Origin: Alterisphingorhabdus sp038748365
GTDB lineage: Bacteria; Pseudomonadota; Alphaproteobacteria; Sphingomonadales; Sphingomonadaceae
Length of the DNA stretch: 64,000 nt
Direction: 5' to 3'
Assembly: GCA_038748365.1 (NCBI GenBank)
Contig: JBCDIZ010000002.1
Coordinates: 1-64,000, forward strand
A program made the translations under genes and the position numbers. The notes beneath the pieces are model-generated. The model had not been told where the DNA came from, searched no databases, and saw only the letters and a program-made list of their open reading frames with translations. Below are positions 61,579 through 64,000 of the stretch, in pieces; position 1 is the first letter of the stretch; each line of letters starts with the position of its first letter.

Positions 61579-62292
61579 CTATCCGTCAGAGCTGTCGCCC
61601 GCGCCCTGATATTTCAGCTCGAGAAAGCGACCGCGCACCGCCAGCTTGTCAAGCTCACCATTGGCCAGTTGCCGGGTAAAAGTATCAATCTCGTTGCGGA
61701 TCACGCCCAAGCCATTGACCAGCTGTTCATCCGGGGTCGAGCCATTGCGCTCTTCCTTGCGCAGATGCGGCGGGATTTGTTTATAGCCATTGATCAGCTC
61801 GGGCAAATGTTCGCCAACCAGCTTGCGAACTTCCATCGCGGCTGGTTCTTTCTCGTCAAGCTGCTGCAATTGCGGCGCGAGCTGGTCGAGCTGGACGCCG
61901 ATGCTGTCGATCAAAGGCACGGCGGGTGCGGGCAGGGCCGGGCGTTGATGTTCGAGCCATATCTCGGTCTTGCCCGCCAGTACGTCGAGATTTTCCCTGA
62001 ACAGGTCCTCCGCCTTGGGGATTGGCATTTTCGGGTATTGGCTGAAGAAAAAAGTGGTCGCCGCAATGGTAAGACCGACGGCCATCACACCCAAAATGCC
62101 AATGCCGTCAATAATCGCGCCGATAATGCCCGCACCGACAATCACCACGCCTGCAGCAATCGCAATGCGGCCCGCCTTGCCCCACCAATGCTTGCGCTTC
62201 AGTGCCTTGGATTTGGTGCCGATGGAGCGGGCATAGCGCACATTATTGAGCGCATTGCGAGCATCAGCCATGATTTCGTCTGACGTAGCCAT
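61579..62292 (-). CDS. XpaC-like (5-bromo-4-chloroindolyl phosphate hydrolysis) family protein
   Basis: 237 residues with a short basic N-terminus, two membrane helices (~48-66 and ~68-88) and a helical cytoplasmic part. Layout and position seven bases after a TelA gene match the XpaC-like genes that regularly accompany TelA in tellurite/toxic-anion resistance loci. The enzymatic activity of the name is not established for this family. Confidence 0.75.
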   Translation of the reverse strand: MATSDEIMADARNALNNVRYARSIGTKSKALKRKHWWGKAGRIAIAAGVVIVGAGIIGAIIDGIGILGVMAVGLTIAATTFFFSQYPKMPIPKAEDLFRENLDVLAGKTEIWLEHQRPALPAPAVPLIDSIGVQLDQLAPQLQQLDEKEPAAMEVRKLVGEHLPELINGYKQIPPHLRKEERNGSTPDEQLVNGLGVIRNEIDTFTRQLANGELDKLAVRGRFLELKYQGAGDSSDG

Positions 62293-62299
62293 CAGCGGA

Positions 62300-63511
62300 T
62301 CAATTCTCCAGCGAGGTCAGGATCGACTCAACTTCCGGCGCCGCCGCGGCCTGTGCCTGACCCTCGGCGCGGGCGATATAGCCTTTCGACTTCTCGACCT
62401 CATCGGACAGGGTGTTGACCGTTTCCTTCATCGTCTCCAGCGATTTGAGCTTGAAGTCATCAATATGGTCCATCGTGTCATAGATATTCTGGAAGGCGCG
62501 TTGCAGCGTTTCCAACGGGATAGTCGATGACGCCGCCTGTTCGTGGATCTGCGCCGTCTGGTTTTTCAGCATATCGCCGGTGCTGTCGATCAAGCCCGCC
62601 GTGGTGGTGTTGAGCGCGGTAATCTGGTCGAGCACCAGCTTCTGACCGACCAGCGCCTGCGCCACAGTAACCGCGGTGCGCAGCGCCGACACGGTGGTGG
62701 TGCTGGCGCGATCAACGCCTTTCACCAATTCGACATTGTTCTTCTTGACCAGATCAAGCGCGAGATAGCCCTGCACCGTGACCGCCATCTGGGTCAGCAA
62801 ATCCTGTGTCCGCTGACGCACATAGAACAGTGCGGTTTCGCGGATCGCTTTGGCCTTGGCGGGATCGGTGGCGTCGAGATCATTGGCGGCATCCTCCAGC
62901 CGCGCATCCATGGTTTTGGAGATATGGATCATCTGCTCCAACCGGCCCATAGCGGCCCAGAGATTCTGCCGCTCAACATCGATCGCGGCATTGTCCATCA
63001 ACAGCTCATCCTTGCCGCTGGCCAGGCTGGCGAGGATCGATTGGATATGGCTCTGGCTCGACTTATAACCGTCAAAATAATTGCGCAGCTTGTTGCCAAA
63101 GGGGATGATGCCGAAAATCTTGCGCGGCGCAAGCAGATTGCCCTTTTTGCCGGGGTCCAGGTCTTCCACGGTGCGGCGCAATTCCGCCAGATCAGCGCCA
63201 ACGCCGTCATTCTCATCCATGGCGCGTACCGGACGATCAAGAAAGCGGTTCGACTGACCCGCCGCTTCGGCGATTTCCTTGCGGCCCATATTGGTGAGTT
63301 GATCAACGCGCTTGCCAAATTCAGGCGAATTGGCGTCCTGCGCTACCAGGTCGGTGATAAAGCCATCGACCTTCTCTTCCAGCTTGGATTTCTGCTCATC
63401 GCTCACCGGAACCAGCCCGGCCGCCTTTTCCGGCGCGACAACAGGAACGGGATCGGGCGCCTGCAGGTCGAGGCTGATCTCGTCGGTTGCCGTGGTTGTG
63501 TTCGTGGCCAT
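62300..63511 (-). CDS. Toxic-anion-resistance (TelA-like) family protein
   Basis: About 403 residues from the ATG at 63511 (MATNTTTATDEI), favoured over the in-frame ATG at 63580. Helical throughout, with the TelA motifs KIFGIIPFGNKLRNYFDGYKSSQSHI, LERQNLWAAMGRLEQMIH-like and AVTVQGYLALDLVKKNN (PF05816). Such proteins raise tolerance to tellurite or some antimicrobials, probably by an effect on the envelope. Operon with the XpaC-like gene. Confidence 0.88.
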   Translation of the reverse strand: MATNTTTATDEISLDLQAPDPVPVVAPEKAAGLVPVSDEQKSKLEEKVDGFITDLVAQDANSPEFGKRVDQLTNMGRKEIAEAAGQSNRFLDRPVRAMDENDGVGADLAELRRTVEDLDPGKKGNLLAPRKIFGIIPFGNKLRNYFDGYKSSQSHIQSILASLASGKDELLMDNAAIDVERQNLWAAMGRLEQMIHISKTMDARLEDAANDLDATDPAKAKAIRETALFYVRQRTQDLLTQMAVTVQGYLALDLVKKNNVELVKGVDRASTTTVSALRTAVTVAQALVGQKLVLDQITALNTTTAGLIDSTGDMLKNQTAQIHEQAASSTIPLETLQRAFQNIYDTMDHIDDFKLKSLETMKETVNTLSDEVEKSKGYIARAEGQAQAAAAPEVESILTSLEN

Positions 63512-63725
63512 GTCTTCTTCCGTCCCTCTTTCATACACCCGGTTGCAACGCACAATGCGCGCAAATGAAACACGGTTCAAGCGAAACGCGTTGCAAAATC
63601 TTGCACTGTATTAAGGTAGTGATACAGGGTAGGTTTGGCAAGTGCCTAACAATGATGAAGTGTTGGCAGCTGCCGTTCAGAGAAAATCTAACTTACTGAG
63701 GTGGTGCTAAAACCGCTTTTTCTCG

Positions 63726-63793
63726 CACAAAGGCGCAAAGGCACGAAGGCATGCAGTAAAAAAGCATCTTCTTTGTGCCTTAGCGCCTTTGTG
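63726..63793. repeat. Imperfect inverted repeat, hairpin element
   Basis: CACAAAGGCGCAAAGGCACG near 63726 and its near-complement GTGCCTTAGCGCCTTTGTG ending near 63793, separated by about 20 bp. A long hairpin in RNA from either strand, in the gap between TelA and the peptidase. Similar CAAAGGCGCAAAGGC elements recur in sphingomonad genomes as I recall them. Confidence 0.55.
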
Positions 63794-63872
63794 CCAGTCA
63801 AAGCCTTGTTTCCGCTTGCGCGAGACTAATGGTACGGACCAGGAGAAGCCCATAATTTGAAGGGTTTCGGAG

Positions 63873-64000
63873 TTAATCGAGTTTCAACACTTTCTTCAGG
63901 AACAGCGTCTCTGCCTCGCGCTGGAAGTCGCGATTGGCTTTTTTGCGGAATCCGTGACCCTCGTCCATAGCCAGCAGATACCACGCCTCGCCGCCATTTC
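63873..64000 (-). CDS. S9-family peptidase, C-terminal end (partial)
   Basis: The gene enters the window from the right; only the last ~42 residues are present. They read NGGEAWYLLAMDEGHGFRKK, then RDFQREAETLFLKKVLKLD and stop. DEGHGF carries the catalytic His of prolyl-oligopeptidase-type enzymes, as in the peptidase at 31.5 kb. The rest lies outside. Confidence 0.85.
   Translation of the reverse strand, partial: NGGEAWYLLAMDEGHGFRKKANRDFQREAETLFLKKVLKLD

Noticed and set aside
1..64000. tRNA, rRNA and replication origin
   Set aside because: No cloverleaf-like tRNA, rRNA segment or DnaA-box cluster was recognised by eye; a tRNAscan or Infernal run would be decisive.

Overview
The window reads as one chromosomal stretch of a Sphingomonadales-type alphaproteobacterium. 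This is inferred from the many TonB-dependent receptors, the AarF/UbiB-like gene with a typical sphingomonad N-terminus, the DUF962/DUF3429/DUF2505 genes, the ParB-methyltransferase/DUF5681/terminase cassette and the intergenic palindromes. No rRNA or tRNA gene was seen.

Layout. 1-0.3 kb: C-terminal end of a YadA-like trimeric autotransporter. 0.6-6 kb: an iron/siderophore-type uptake operon (AraC/PchR-like regulator, TonB receptor, PepSY membrane protein, small membrane protein, methyltransferase) with 4-nt gene overlaps. 6.4-10.2 kb: alginate-export-type porin, YdcZ transporter, isochorismatase-like hydrolase and a divergent AraC regulator. 10.5-15.7 kb: a compact six-gene module built around an FtsK/EccC-like ATPase, with two WXG100-like small helical proteins and two coiled-coil proteins, resembling a pared-down type VII (ESX-like) system in a Gram-negative. 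15.8-16.1 kb: decayed YadA head repeats. 16.2-26.1 kb: a catabolic-looking cluster (hydroxyacid dehydrogenase, amidohydrolase, GPH symporter, TonB receptor, flavin reductase fused to a LysR effector domain, sterol-desaturase-family enzyme, TetR regulator) in which two promoters share a 19-nt operator-like sequence. 26.2-30.8 kb: a mobile-element remnant (broken integrase, XRE regulator with an early amber stop, terminase, DUF5681 protein, ParB-methyltransferase). 31.5-38.8 kb: S9 peptidase, YbaY lipoprotein, MarC protein and a tripartite efflux operon. 38.9-46.2 kb: an archaic Csu-type chaperone-usher pilus locus with several spore-coat-U-type pilins. 46.5-50 kb: a lone type II-C-like Cas9 with a candidate tracrRNA on the opposite strand. 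50.3-64 kb: mostly ordinary chromosomal genes (UbiB-like kinase, DoxX, uracil-DNA glycosylase, SDR, KASIII, esterase, flotillin/YqiJ, TelA/XpaC, S9 peptidase end) separated by small palindromic repeats.

The most notable item is the Cas9. It has no cas1, cas2 or CRISPR array in the window. The RuvC-I Asp, RuvC-II Glu and HNH Asp-His are kept, but the third HNH metal ligand (normally Asn) is Asp627 and the RuvC-III Asp is Asn769. Just upstream, on the other strand, lies an ~80-nt transcript candidate with a promoter, an AAAUAAGG element and a G+C hairpin with a U-tract, as in tracrRNAs. Its place directly after a surface-appendage operon suggests a domesticated RNA-guided regulator rather than an immunity locus. 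That role is a hypothesis. The second candidate for a little-described system is the FtsK/WXG100-like module at 10.5-15.7 kb.
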